The notes: generated by a model not told the origin, from the letters alone. Positions 8,227 to 17,018 are shown, numbered from the stretch's first letter. The stretch: DNA of 64,000 nt from Nitrososphaeria archaeon (GCA_029776065.1 JARVJP010000011.1:62001-126000); one strand, 5' to 3'. A program made the numbers and translations.

Positions 8227-9283
8227 ATGCGAATATTCATATGTTCCGGTGGAGATGGTGTATCCTAACTCATTTAACACGAATCATATGAAGGCTGGAG
8301 AATATGAAAAACTGAAAAGTGATCTTGTTCAAAAAGGGGTTGAAGGTTTTCCTCCCATATTAGTTACACCTAGGGGTGACAAGTTTATGATAGTTGATGG
8401 AGAGCATAGGTGGAGGGCTGCTGTTGAACTTGGTTGTTTGAAGATTAAGGCTGAAATAGTCCATCTTAATGATGAAGAAGCTAAGGTGGAGTGTTTTAAA
8501 AGAAACTATCAAAGGGGTTGGATAAATTATTTTAAAGCAGCAGAACTGTTTTGGAAGGAAAAGCAAAATGGGATGACTATAAGAGAAATAGCTGAGAAGT
8601 ATAGTCTTTCCACTTACACAGTTGACAGTATTATCCGGTTTTCCAAGTTCCCCCCTGATTTGAAGGAATTAATCGTATCAGTTAATGATGAATCTGAAGA
8701 GTTGTCGGAGCAGGGTTTCAAATTCACCTTTCGCCACCTTGTTGCATTATCTAAATTGCCTGTTGAGAGGATGATGGATTTCGCGGAATGGTTTCAAAGT
8801 GATAGAATTTCAGGTCCTCTAGCAGAGAAGGAAGTTGCGGTTTTTTTGATAAAACAGCACCTTTTAGGGGTACTTGATGAAAAGAAAAGGGAAGGAGTTA
8901 TCTTTCCCAAAGTCGCAGAAATGTTGAAGACGATCTTTCAAAGGAATCCAGCACTTTACTCAGAGGAGAAGATACAAGCTCTAATAGATGTAGGTGATGA
9001 AAAAAGGCAGGAGACTTTGGCAAAAAGGCTTTTTCTAGAAGAAATGGGGGAAAGGTTTTCTCTGTACTCAATAGCGCCTACCATTAATAATAAAGTGCCA
9101 AAGAATAATAGCTTTTTTAGTTTTAAATGTAACTGTGGTAGGGTATACAAGGTACATGGGAGGATAGTTGACGCACTTGAGAAATGGGATACTCCTCCAA
9201 CTAAGACTATTGAAATAAGGCCTGAGCACTTAGGGAAGAAGCTTTACATAAACTATGCTGATATGGTTTATTATTTCGAATGA
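8210..9283 (+). CDS. ParB-like nuclease-fold protein with helix-turn-helix
   Basis: A 357-residue protein. The N-terminal ~100 residues carry the ParB/sulfiredoxin fold: VEMVYPNSFN, FPPILVTP and the nucleotide-binding motif IVDGEHRWRAA. A helix-turn-helix follows (NGMTIREIAEKYSLSTYTVDSIIRF, ~residues 122-146). The C-terminal region is unfamiliar and includes FKCNCGRVYK with a CxC pair. In chromosome segregation ParB binds CTP through this motif; other family members are DNA-binding regulators or nucleases. There is no ParA gene next to it. The pairing with a TFB-like gene through a 17-bp overlap suggests a two-gene regulator, perhaps of integrated-element origin. Confidence 0.82.
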   Translation: MKTWVECEYSYVPVEMVYPNSFNTNHMKAGEYEKLKSDLVQKGVEGFPPILVTPRGDKFMIVDGEHRWRAAVELGCLKIKAEIVHLNDEEAKVECFKRNYQRGWINYFKAAELFWKEKQNGMTIREIAEKYSLSTYTVDSIIRFSKFPPDLKELIVSVNDESEELSEQGFKFTFRHLVALSKLPVERMMDFAEWFQSDRISGPLAEKEVAVFLIKQHLLGVLDEKKREGVIFPKVAEMLKTIFQRNPALYSEEKIQALIDVGDEKRQETLAKRLFLEEMGERFSLYSIAPTINNKVPKNNSFFSFKCNCGRVYKVHGRIVDALEKWDTPPTKTIEIRPEHLGKKLYINYADMVYYFE

Positions 9284-9284
9284 A

Positions 9285-10796
9285 TTATATATCAACTTTT
9301 ACAAGTTCAGCCATGCCGTATTTGTTCTTTATTAGCGCTATTATCGTATTTTCATCCAGAATTGCGAATTGGTAGGGGAAGTACTCGTAACCCCAGTCTC
9401 CTCCATCAGAAATGTACTCTGATTGATATGCAGCTAATGGGTTGTACCATGTCGTATTAGGAAAGGTTACTCTTTTTGATATTGTTAAGTCAGGGTTGTA
9501 TATTTCGAATCCGTTTAATTTGATAAAGATTAAGCCATAGTCCGTGTTTTTAAATGCTGTTGGCCTATATGATATATTTACGGTCTTCCATTGCAAAGTC
9601 TGAAGACTTTTTGCTCCTATGATTAGTCCATTATATGTTGTGTTATAGCTGTAAAAGAAACCATCTCCTACAAAGTAGGAGGTGTAGTCTGAGTATCTTG
9701 TTGAGAATAGCTTAACCGCTCTGCTATCGTTGATGAACTTATAAACCGTGATCGTATCAGGGTTTGTTCCATATATTCGAGTTACAAAGTACGGGTAGTC
9801 ATAGCTCCATACATAATACTTTGAACCTGTATAAGAAGCGTACATTGTAACATTTGTTCTGTAGACTTTAAATGTTGAAGTTTGAACATCATATACACCG
9901 TGCATTACATAAGCAGTTTTGCCGCCGTAGTTCGACGCAGAAACTCCGAGTACCCTGTTACCTGACTTTGATTGGACTACAAAATTTAGTGGAACACTTG
10001 TCTCTAGGGAATAGGCTGTAGTATTTTGTGTTCCAATTTTATCTGCGGGGCTCAGTATCCAGTCTTCGAATAGAAAGCATAGATCGTGAAACTCCCCTAC
10101 ACCGTATCCCTTTTCAAGTGAAACTATTCTATACCCTGTCCATCCAGAGTGGTTGGCCATAGGGTATGCAGGTGCGAGTTTAAACCCCCAAGAATGGTAC
10201 GGTATGTCTGCGACATAGTAGTAGGCATCTAGGTGATAAGTACCAATCTTCGTACCATTACTATGGAAGTGATATAAGGTGTTAAGCCCTTCCACAACAA
10301 AGAAAGTAGTGGTGTTATTAGGGTTAACAAAGATCCTTACAGGTATAGTACCTCCTTGCTCATTCATCCCTCCAAAGCAATTGTTTGGAAGTTCGTTTAC
10401 CCTCGATTCTTTTTGAGCTGGAAATATGTTACCAAGTGTTGTTATTACTGCTACACTATCTGTTATGTTATCTAACTGTATTTTCATAAGATTTCTAGGG
10501 GCTAATGTGATATTGACGTTTAAAACCTGTTTAACTAAATTATTCTCATTAAATAATATGATGTAATTTATTTTTGTGTACTTTACCCACTCGTTCTCAA
10601 TTAGAAGTGTTCTTCCACTTATTGAGCAATTGATTTTCTCCCTAATTTTGTCTAATTGATCTTTCATTTTTATCTCTTCTGATTTCGCTTCTTCCCTAAA
10701 ACTTTCTACTTGGCTGTACAATGTTGTAAACGCTGAAATGAACATTAGTGCTATGAACACTATCGCTATGGTAGCGGATTGTCCTCTTCTCTTCAT
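9285..10796 (-). CDS. Large pilin-like surface protein with class III-type signal
   Basis: 503 residues. The N-terminus MKRRGQSATIAIVFIALMF looks like an archaeal type IV prepilin signal (basic residues plus Gly before a hydrophobic helix), followed by a short charged coiled segment (residues ~30-55). The remaining ~430 residues are rich in Tyr, Thr, Asn and aromatic-containing strands with many NxT/NxS sequons, resembling a secreted beta-rich, possibly propeller-like, domain. It is the last gene of the pilus-like operon, 39 nt after the degenerate ATPase gene. Likely role: a minor pilin, tip adhesin or cell-surface partner exported by the system. No catalytic motif is seen. The prepilin peptidase site is inferred. 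Confidence 0.65.
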   Translation of the reverse strand: MKRRGQSATIAIVFIALMFISAFTTLYSQVESFREEAKSEEIKMKDQLDKIREKINCSISGRTLLIENEWVKYTKINYIILFNENNLVKQVLNVNITLAPRNLMKIQLDNITDSVAVITTLGNIFPAQKESRVNELPNNCFGGMNEQGGTIPVRIFVNPNNTTTFFVVEGLNTLYHFHSNGTKIGTYHLDAYYYVADIPYHSWGFKLAPAYPMANHSGWTGYRIVSLEKGYGVGEFHDLCFLFEDWILSPADKIGTQNTTAYSLETSVPLNFVVQSKSGNRVLGVSASNYGGKTAYVMHGVYDVQTSTFKVYRTNVTMYASYTGSKYYVWSYDYPYFVTRIYGTNPDTITVYKFINDSRAVKLFSTRYSDYTSYFVGDGFFYSYNTTYNGLIIGAKSLQTLQWKTVNISYRPTAFKNTDYGLIFIKLNGFEIYNPDLTISKRVTFPNTTWYNPLAAYQSEYISDGGDWGYEYFPYQFAILDENTIIALIKNKYGMAELVKVDI

Positions 10797-10835
10797 AGTA
10801 TCCTATATTCTATGTTCCGATAAACCCCTTTAAGC

Positions 10836-12056
10836 TCATCCTTGTTTTCTGCTTAAGTACATTATTAGATTGGTCTTTAAGGCTAAGCTCTCAATAACCT
10901 TCTCCTTGTTCACATTATTTATTTTTGCCCATAATTGAAGTATTTTGCTCTTATCGTACAACTGTTTAGGTGTGTCACATCCACTTATTCTTATGGGTGC
11001 TTCTTGTTCATCCACTTTTTCTATATACTCAATGTTCTCGGTTAGCTGATTGTTTGGGAATATTAAGCGTATCTCCATCCCGGCTGTTGCCTCTAAAGGC
11101 GTTTGTCTACTGTATATGAAACATATTTCTTCTGTTGGAAGTATAATTTTTTCCTGGATATCATCTCCATCTACTATGACGTATTCTACACCGGATCTTC
11201 TCGCTATTTCAAGTGCTCTCCTATAGTCAAGTCCGGTTTTTTCGTTAACATTCACTTTAAAGACGAATTCATGTGAAGTCATCGGAAGTGGCGTTTTCTC
11301 GATCATCATAATCTTTGACTTTAATGGGATCATTTCTATTAGTCCGTTGAGAAAGCACTTTCTCTCTTCATGGCTTGCCCCGATGAGCGCGATTGTAACC
11401 TTGGTTTCTATTATGGTCCATAAATACACCATCTCTTGTGGAGTGAGTATCTTCTCATCTAGTAGCCACAAGTTAGTTGTTTGGGTTTCTATTCTTCTTT
11501 TTAAAAAGCATATGCTGTTATAGGGTTCTTTTTGGATTATTATTTGGGCATAGAAGTTGTGGTCTACTAAACCTTCATCTGTGTTGATGCAGTTGTTTAC
11601 TGTTATCTTTGTTTTAATTCGTTCTATTATATCGTTTATCTCTTTATTGTCTTTGAGCTTTAGGTTAGTCTTAATATATGAATTTTTGGGAAAGTGTCTG
11701 TGTTTTATGTAGATCGGCTTGTCTACCGCTATTATGTCGATTTCCAAGATGTTAGGGTCTAGTGTTAGAGGGTAAATCTTACCATAGCATGACAACATTT
11801 TTCTGATATGATATTGTATTGGTTCTGGAAGTTTTGCCACTTCTTTATCCACTGTGTTGGTGTTCCTCCTTTTTAATGAACGTTCTATTGAATAGATGTT
11901 GTCCACATGAGTTTTTACGATCTTCATGTCTTTATCTGATGTTTGAGGTTCCTTGACGTAGTATTCAACTTCTTTATCCTTCCCTATTATTGCCACTTCT
12001 ACTTCTTGAACTTTATATTTCTCGACGACTTCTTCGAGTTGAATGGCGTCTTCCAT
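10836..12056 (-). CDS. Degenerate secretion-ATPase paralogue (GspE/VirB11-like pseudo-ATPase)
   Basis: 406 residues that align in order with the active ATPase encoded upstream: PLTLDPNILEIDIIAVDKPIYIKHRHFP matches its PLISDDNLSDISCSSYNQPIFVKHRE, and the core helices follow. The Walker A loop, GPMGSGKTT in the partner, is here GASHEERKC (~residues 222-230). The LGEVRGAEIQ segment is VDGDDIQE and the Asp/His box residues are absent. ATP hydrolysis is therefore unlikely. The start codon overlaps the platform gene's stop by one base (TAATG), so expression is coupled. Inferred role: structural or regulatory subunit of the motor ring, possibly forming a mixed assembly with the active ATPase. No frameshift or stop, so it is maintained as a protein. 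Confidence 0.72.
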   Translation of the reverse strand: MEDAIQLEEVVEKYKVQEVEVAIIGKDKEVEYYVKEPQTSDKDMKIVKTHVDNIYSIERSLKRRNTNTVDKEVAKLPEPIQYHIRKMLSCYGKIYPLTLDPNILEIDIIAVDKPIYIKHRHFPKNSYIKTNLKLKDNKEINDIIERIKTKITVNNCINTDEGLVDHNFYAQIIIQKEPYNSICFLKRRIETQTTNLWLLDEKILTPQEMVYLWTIIETKVTIALIGASHEERKCFLNGLIEMIPLKSKIMMIEKTPLPMTSHEFVFKVNVNEKTGLDYRRALEIARRSGVEYVIVDGDDIQEKIILPTEEICFIYSRQTPLEATAGMEIRLIFPNNQLTENIEYIEKVDEQEAPIRISGCDTPKQLYDKSKILQLWAKINNVNKEKVIESLALKTNLIMYLSRKQG

Positions 12057-13831
12057 TAAGTTCCACCTATAACATTTCTGATGATCTGTGTAATATGTTC
12101 CATTTCAAGTACACAGACTGATGCGATGACTAAAGCTAAAGCTATTGGTATAGTGTTCTCATATGTGCCTTCTTGTACGTATTTTGAAATGAAGGCGTTA
12201 GAAGCGGTTGCTATGATTATCATTTGGTAGATCCATTCCTTTTGAGTTTGTGTGATCGTTAATGGTAAGATCTGTGTTTCTGTAATATTCCCTGTGACGA
12301 TCTCTGCTAGTGCGAAAATCGATGCTGTGACAAATGTGAATAGTAGTGGTGAAAGGTAGGTTAGGTATGTTGCTAAGCTTGTTTCTTTTTTCACTCTATC
12401 CTTTTCTGTTTTGGTGTCTTCAATTAGATTAGCTAGTTCCATTAATATATCTGTGTTTCCTCCTCCGCTTTTTTGCATTAGGTCGATGTTATCGAATACG
12501 TAGTCGACTAACCATATTCCTGTAGTAGGGTTCACATTAGTAGCGTTGAATGTTAGTCTGTTTTTTATTTGATTAAGTAGGTCTGAGAATCTTTTGTTAT
12601 ACTTATTCTCTTTGTCTGTTAAAGCTATTCCTTGGTATATGCTTTTTCCAGCTGCTTTATAGTCTGCTATATTTCTTATAAAGTTTGGTAGTGGTTCTTC
12701 TAGTTCTTCTATCTCCTGTAATCGTCTCTTTCCTCTGTACCCGTAAAGAAATGCGAATGTTATTATAGATATTGCGGTTGAGAACCATATACTATTTGAT
12801 AATAAGTAGGAAGTTAGTAACATTGTTGTGGCTAGTGAAATTTCGAGCATCTTTGGCTTTAACTTCACGTTTCCTGTACCCATCTTAGGTTTTATGCCTT
12901 CTATCACTAAAACGACTGTGAAAGTGTATACTATAAGGAAGAAGGTCGTTAAGATCTGGGCTATCGATGTAGCTTGTGATCCAATTGAGGCGGAACCTAT
13001 TATCACAGTAGGTAGTATGACGGTGAGTATTAGGTTGACTTCAGAAATCATAAGTGCCTTTTCTATGTAGCTGGTGTTTCTTGCTTTAAAGTCTTGTTTT
13101 ATGATTTGTAGCTGGTGTTCTAAATATCGTAACAGGTTTCCTCCTGTTGCGTATAATCCTGCGTATCCATCAAGAAACCTTCTGTAGAGTACTGCTTTAG
13201 TTGTTGAAGACCTTGCCCTAAGCGACGTGTAGAGGTTCTGAGTGTGTATCATTAAATCTGTTAAAATGATCTTTGACTCTGTTCTTATCCATCTAAAGAT
13301 GTCTCTACCCATTACATGGTTGAAGGTTTGATCTATATTCTGCCCGCTTTCTTGGTATATGTATGTGGTAAAGATGAAGAAGGGGAGCTCGTTATTGATT
13401 GCCTTATCTCTCTCGCCTTTTATTGCAAGGTAATCTATATATGGATAAAATATTGTTAGAAAGCCTGTTAGTCCTATAAATATCATAAACATGTTTTTGA
13501 AGATTAATGTTAGAATGGCTGAGACTACTAATGTCAATGCTCCTAATATTATCGAATTGTATACGACCTGTTCTATGTAATCTAATAATCCTTCTGAGCC
13601 TTTTTCTACTCCCGCATTTTTGTATCGGGGAATAAGGTCTGCGGCTATGTCGTAGACTAGTTTTCTGATTTTTGGGGAATTAACTATTTTTTCTTTTAGG
13701 TTGAACTTTACCATCTTTTGGCGTTTTATGAGATTCGGGTACCTATCTAATAGAAGGATGACCATGTTCACCAAGGTGGTTAAGGCCATCACGTAAAGAA
13801 GTACTTGGTTAGGCTCCATATCTTCCACCAT
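12056..13831 (-). CDS. Type IV pilus/archaellum-type membrane platform protein (T2SSF/TadC-like, duplicated)
   Basis: 591 residues with an N-terminal membrane helix and two copies of the T2SSF cytoplasmic helix bundle, each followed by membrane segments: first ELPFFIFTTYIYQESGQNIDQTF (~residues 145-167), then EPLPNFIRNIADYKAAGKSIYQGI (~residues 375-398). Around nine hydrophobic segments are visible. This is the size and layout of archaeal FlaJ/PilC-type platforms, which anchor the pilus base in the membrane and couple to the motor ATPase. It overlaps the ATPase gene by 23 bp upstream and the pseudo-ATPase gene by one base downstream, in a tightly coupled operon. Confidence 0.85.
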   Translation of the reverse strand: MVEDMEPNQVLLYVMALTTLVNMVILLLDRYPNLIKRQKMVKFNLKEKIVNSPKIRKLVYDIAADLIPRYKNAGVEKGSEGLLDYIEQVVYNSIILGALTLVVSAILTLIFKNMFMIFIGLTGFLTIFYPYIDYLAIKGERDKAINNELPFFIFTTYIYQESGQNIDQTFNHVMGRDIFRWIRTESKIILTDLMIHTQNLYTSLRARSSTTKAVLYRRFLDGYAGLYATGGNLLRYLEHQLQIIKQDFKARNTSYIEKALMISEVNLILTVILPTVIIGSASIGSQATSIAQILTTFFLIVYTFTVVLVIEGIKPKMGTGNVKLKPKMLEISLATTMLLTSYLLSNSIWFSTAISIITFAFLYGYRGKRRLQEIEELEEPLPNFIRNIADYKAAGKSIYQGIALTDKENKYNKRFSDLLNQIKNRLTFNATNVNPTTGIWLVDYVFDNIDLMQKSGGGNTDILMELANLIEDTKTEKDRVKKETSLATYLTYLSPLLFTFVTASIFALAEIVTGNITETQILPLTITQTQKEWIYQMIIIATASNAFISKYVQEGTYENTIPIALALVIASVCVLEMEHITQIIRNVIGGT

Positions 13832-15377
13832 AGAATCCTATTAAAAGTGGGTGAAGTTGATTAAACGTGTTGATTCTTTGATCGACTAGTTGTGTTATGA
13901 AGTTTCGCTTCCTTCTGAGTTCATTTAATGTGTCTTCGTCGTCTTCTAGCTTTTTTAAAAGCTTGCTTCTTTTGTAAAATTCGTCGATTCCTTTTCCATC
14001 TAGTACATCTTCATAAGATGTCAGGATCTTTATTGACGATGTTCTTCCATTTCTGAAGATAGGTTCCTCAATAGAGCATATTCTTTTTACTTGTTTCCCG
14101 TTGGCAAGTTTTATATTGGATAGAAATACCACGCATCTGATTGTTTGTAAGAATGATTCACCTACTGAGAGAGGTTTTCCTTTCATTCTGCTTAGGAGTT
14201 CTTCCAAATTTCCTGCATGGAATGTTGTTATGCAGCCTAACCCTGTTCCAGCAGCTTGAACAAGTGCTTGGATTTCTGCCCCTCTGACTTCACCTAAGGC
14301 TACATAATCGGAAGAGGTTCTTAGCGAAAGTATGGTTAGCTCCATTAGCCCGATATCTTGACATGAACTTTGTCCTACTCTTCTAGAAATTAAGCGTTGC
14401 CAGTTTGGCCTATTTCCAATAGCTATCTCCGCGGCATCTTCTATGGTAAGTATCTTACTTGATGGATCAGTTAGTTGAATAAGAGTTGAAAGGAGAGTGG
14501 TCTTTCCTGAACCCATTGGGCCACTAATTATAATAAACTGTCTTTTTTCTAAGACATGCCATAGATATGCCGCGATGTCTTCATTTATGGTTTTGTTTAC
14601 GACGATCTTCTGTATTGTCCAGGGTTGTGATGGAAACTTTCTTATTGAAAAAGTAGATGAAGGTAGCGAAATTTCTGTCTTATATGTTAGCATGATTCGG
14701 TGGCCCTCTTTAGTGATTATCTCTATGTGAGGTGACAGAATGTTAACCCCTCTACCATACATTGAAGCGATTTTTTGTACAATAGTATCTAATTCCTCTT
14801 CAGAAAGAGTTATGTTCGTGGCCATCCAATTGTATTCAGAGTACTCTCTGTGCTTAACGAAGATTGGTTGATTGTATGAAGAGCAAGAAATATCTGAAAG
14901 GTTATCATCAGAAATAAGCGGTTGGACTAAGCTATATCCCAGTATTTCTCTAGCAATTATCTCAGAAAATAAAGCTACCTTTTTGTCATCGACTTTTATG
15001 TTGATTTCTTTTGAAATTTCTAAGATCTTTTTTTCTAAGGCCTCCAAATAACGTATTCTATCGAAGTCTTTTGTATCCATTGAAGAAATTATGTATCCGA
15101 GTATTACCCTAAATTGTTCTTTATCGGTCTCGTTTAATGCTGGTTCCTCAACAAGGTAGTAGCTTTGGCCTTTTGCCTCTGCTATGTAGATCTTAGGTCT
15201 GTATTCCTTTCCAAGTTCAAGGAAGTAAGATTCTATGATCTTGTAATCATTGTCTTTTTGGATAGTTGTTAATTTTATTTGGTTTCCTTCACTTTGTTTA
15301 TATAAATTCTCTTTGAACCTATTTTGTGGCTCTTTAGAAAATATGCTTGTGATTAAACCTCTTCTTTCTTTAATCAT
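13809..15377 (-). CDS. Type II/IV secretion system ATPase (GspE/FlaI/PilB-like)
   Basis: 522 residues. The N-terminal domain (~1-160) is followed by the RecA-like core with Walker A GPMGSGKTT (~residues 285-293), Asp box ILTIEDAAEIAI, Walker B-region YVALGEVRGAEIQALVQAAGTG, and His box TFHAGNLEELLSRM. All motifs for ATP hydrolysis are intact. It would power assembly of the pilins encoded on either side of 16 kb. First gene of the machinery operon running to 9285. The ATG at 15377 follows an A/T-rich stretch of about 190 nt downstream of the pilin gene. No prepilin peptidase gene is in this window. Confidence 0.92.
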   Translation of the reverse strand: MIKERRGLITSIFSKEPQNRFKENLYKQSEGNQIKLTTIQKDNDYKIIESYFLELGKEYRPKIYIAEAKGQSYYLVEEPALNETDKEQFRVILGYIISSMDTKDFDRIRYLEALEKKILEISKEINIKVDDKKVALFSEIIAREILGYSLVQPLISDDNLSDISCSSYNQPIFVKHREYSEYNWMATNITLSEEELDTIVQKIASMYGRGVNILSPHIEIITKEGHRIMLTYKTEISLPSSTFSIRKFPSQPWTIQKIVVNKTINEDIAAYLWHVLEKRQFIIISGPMGSGKTTLLSTLIQLTDPSSKILTIEDAAEIAIGNRPNWQRLISRRVGQSSCQDIGLMELTILSLRTSSDYVALGEVRGAEIQALVQAAGTGLGCITTFHAGNLEELLSRMKGKPLSVGESFLQTIRCVVFLSNIKLANGKQVKRICSIEEPIFRNGRTSSIKILTSYEDVLDGKGIDEFYKRSKLLKKLEDDEDTLNELRRKRNFITQLVDQRINTFNQLHPLLIGFYGGRYGA

Positions 15378-15565
15378 CTACAAATAAATGTGATTATTTT
15401 TCTTTTAAGCAAAAAAGGAGGGATGCCGTTTCCTATAGTTTTATGGTACTTCTGTGTTCTTTGATCGATATAATACATAACTACTGTAGTATGTAGCTAG
15501 TTTCTGTGTTGTTATTGGGGTACTTGTGTAAGACATGGCTCAACGCCTTAGCATTCATCAAATTC

Positions 15566-15988
15566 CTATGGTTTCGCTGTTGTTGTATATGTTGTAGTGT
15601 AGACTCCTTGGCCATTTTCGTTTAGGGCGGTGAGGGCTATTGTGTATTGTTTACCTGCTACAACACTTTGCGTATTGATTGTTAACACGGTCTCCTTTCC
15701 AGGTGAAAGTTGAATGTCTAGGTTTGTCGAACTACTATCAATTGTAACGCTCATATTGGCTACATTGGTTGTCCCAACATTTTTTACAATTATGTAAGCT
15801 TTGTTTTGTGTGGCTATGATATCTGCTTGCTCTATTATGATCTTAGTGGTTCCCGACATATTTAATGAATAGTTATTGTACAGTGAGAAGGCGCCAATGG
15901 CTGTTGTAGAAGCTAGGAGAAGAAATATCATCTCTGTTAGGACACGGCTTAAACCCTTTCTCTTCCTGAATCTATTTTTTGTTGTCAT
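15566..15988 (-). CDS. Archaeal type IV pilin-like protein
   Basis: 140 residues. The N-terminus MTTKNRFRKRKGLSRVLTEMIFLLLAST is a class III prepilin signal: a basic stretch with KG before a hydrophobic helix that carries an acidic residue at about +5. The mature domain is short, Thr/Ser/Asn-rich and beta-type (e.g. IVKNVGTTNVANMSVTI), typical of archaeal pilin and archaellin domains. It is separated from the ATPase operon by ~190 nt and diverges from the second pilin operon at 16078, with a shared 89-nt promoter region. Likely major or minor subunit of the pilus. Confidence 0.78.
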   Translation of the reverse strand: MTTKNRFRKRKGLSRVLTEMIFLLLASTTAIGAFSLYNNYSLNMSGTTKIIIEQADIIATQNKAYIIVKNVGTTNVANMSVTIDSSSTNLDIQLSPGKETVLTINTQSVVAGKQYTIALTALNENGQGVYTTTYTTTAKP

Positions 15989-16048
15989 GTAATAAATTTA
16001 TTGCTCTTTTATGATTTTTAAGGAGGGTTTTAAAGGTGCTTTTAACCC

Positions 16049-16058
16049 TTTTTTTATA
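16049..16058 (+). promoter_or_regulatory. Predicted TATA element of the rightward pilin operon
   Basis: The run tttttataat is centred about 25 nt upstream of the TTG at 16078, so the transcript would be leaderless or nearly so. In the same divergent region the reverse strand has CATAAAAG about 20-25 nt before the leftward pilin start, so both pilin units may be controlled from this 89-nt gap. Confidence 0.5.
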
Positions 16059-16077
16059 ATTAACTTTTTGATAGAAC

Positions 16078-16419
16078 TTGAAGCTGGTCTTTGATGAACT
16101 TATTTGCCTAGTGGTTTTAGTTTTAATTCTAAGCCAGTTTCAGTTTAACTCATCGAATGTGTTACCAGATCGTGCTATGGAGGTAGAGTTGGTTGGAACC
16201 TTCATCTTCAACAACAGTACTTCAATTTTTATTAGGAATGTTGGTTCATTACAAGTTGACGTAATAGGTGTATTAATAGATGGCATATACTTCCACTTAG
16301 ACCCTATGGTGAACATTTACCCAGGTGTCATATCTAGAGTTGTTTTAGACCAAATTACTCTCAGCCCTGGTTCTATTCTAGTTTTCTTCGATGGAGGCGG
16401 TTGTTGCAGGGTGATGTAA
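16078..16419 (+). CDS. Small pilin-like membrane-anchored protein
   Basis: 113 residues from a TTG; the codon two triplets upstream is a stop, so this start is forced. The hydrophobic N-terminal segment (LICLVVLVLILSQF) is followed by a beta-type domain with FNNSTSIFIRNVGSLQVDVIGVLIDGIYF, the same repeat pattern (strand, N-x-G, strand) seen in the neighbouring pilins. It lacks the basic-Gly signal preceding the helix, so it may be a pseudopilin or membrane-held accessory protein. The stop directly abuts the TTG start of the next pilin gene (TAATTG), implying translational coupling. C-terminus contains a CC pair. Confidence 0.6.
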   Translation: MKLVFDELICLVVLVLILSQFQFNSSNVLPDRAMEVELVGTFIFNNSTSIFIRNVGSLQVDVIGVLIDGIYFHLDPMVNIYPGVISRVVLDQITLSPGSILVFFDGGGCCRVM

Positions 16420-16827
16420 TTGAAAAAAGGCCTATCCACAGCCTTAACCTCATTAATCATTCTATCTTTGACGATTGCTTCATCAACCTACCTGTTGGCT
16501 GTATTTATGCCATGGTTTGGCAGCATAACAATAATCAAAGCTCCTAGGCCTTCTTATGAAATTGATTTTATCTCTATTCAAGAGGGTACGTCATCAGTCG
16601 AAATACTTCTATACAATAATGGGCCAACATCTTGGAAGGTCGATGAAGTTATATTCGACAACGTTTCAGTCCCATTTACCGTCAAATTTGCTAACCTAAC
16701 AGAATCTAATGATAAGATGATACTTCCAAATGGTCTCACAATTTTAGTAGCCACGGCACCTCTCTCAGGTTATGATGTAATCTACCTTAAATCTGAAGGG
16801 AAGATTTTAGTTTTCTATAAGATATGA
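16420..16827 (+). CDS. Archaeal type IV pilin-like protein
   Basis: 135 residues starting at a TTG that directly follows the previous stop. MKKGLSTALTSLIILSLTIASSTYLL is a good class III prepilin signal (KKGLS then a hydrophobic helix). The rest is a compact beta-type domain (SSVEILLYNNGPTSWKVDEVIFDN) similar in style to the leftward pilin. Second gene of a three-gene operon. Likely pilus subunit processed by a FlaK/PibD-type peptidase encoded elsewhere. Confidence 0.72.
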   Translation: MKKGLSTALTSLIILSLTIASSTYLLAVFMPWFGSITIIKAPRPSYEIDFISIQEGTSSVEILLYNNGPTSWKVDEVIFDNVSVPFTVKFANLTESNDKMILPNGLTILVATAPLSGYDVIYLKSEGKILVFYKI

Positions 16828-17018
16828 GGAGTATGCCAAGGCCTGAAGTTAAAATTATAATCATCTTCTTTGTGATCATTATTTCGGCGTTAAGCTTAAT
16901 TTTCTTTATGCGAATTAGTCGGATTTCGATCTTGGTTCTAGTCTTCCTTCTCATCGAACTCACTTTTATAAACGTTGTGACATTTACGAGCAATAGAAAA
17001 ACAGAAAAGGATAATTAA
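16824..17018 (+). CDS. Tiny two-helix membrane protein of the pilin operon
   Basis: 64 residues with two closely spaced hydrophobic helices (~residues 9-27 and 31-54), a positively charged short turn (RISR), and a charged tail. The ATG overlaps the previous stop (ATGA), which marks it as part of the operon rather than chance. No known family recognised; possibly a chaperone, anchor or assembly factor for the pilins. Confidence 0.5.
   Translation: MRSMPRPEVKIIIIFFVIIISALSLIFFMRISRISILVLVFLLIELTFINVVTFTSNRKTEKDN

Noticed and set aside
8210..9283. Chromosome-partition ParB
   Set aside because: There is no adjacent ParA-type ATPase or visible parS repeat; only the ParB fold and an HTH support it.
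10836..12056. Frameshifted or sequencing-broken ATPase
   Set aside because: The frame is continuous over 406 residues and its start codon is coupled to the previous stop, so it is a maintained protein.
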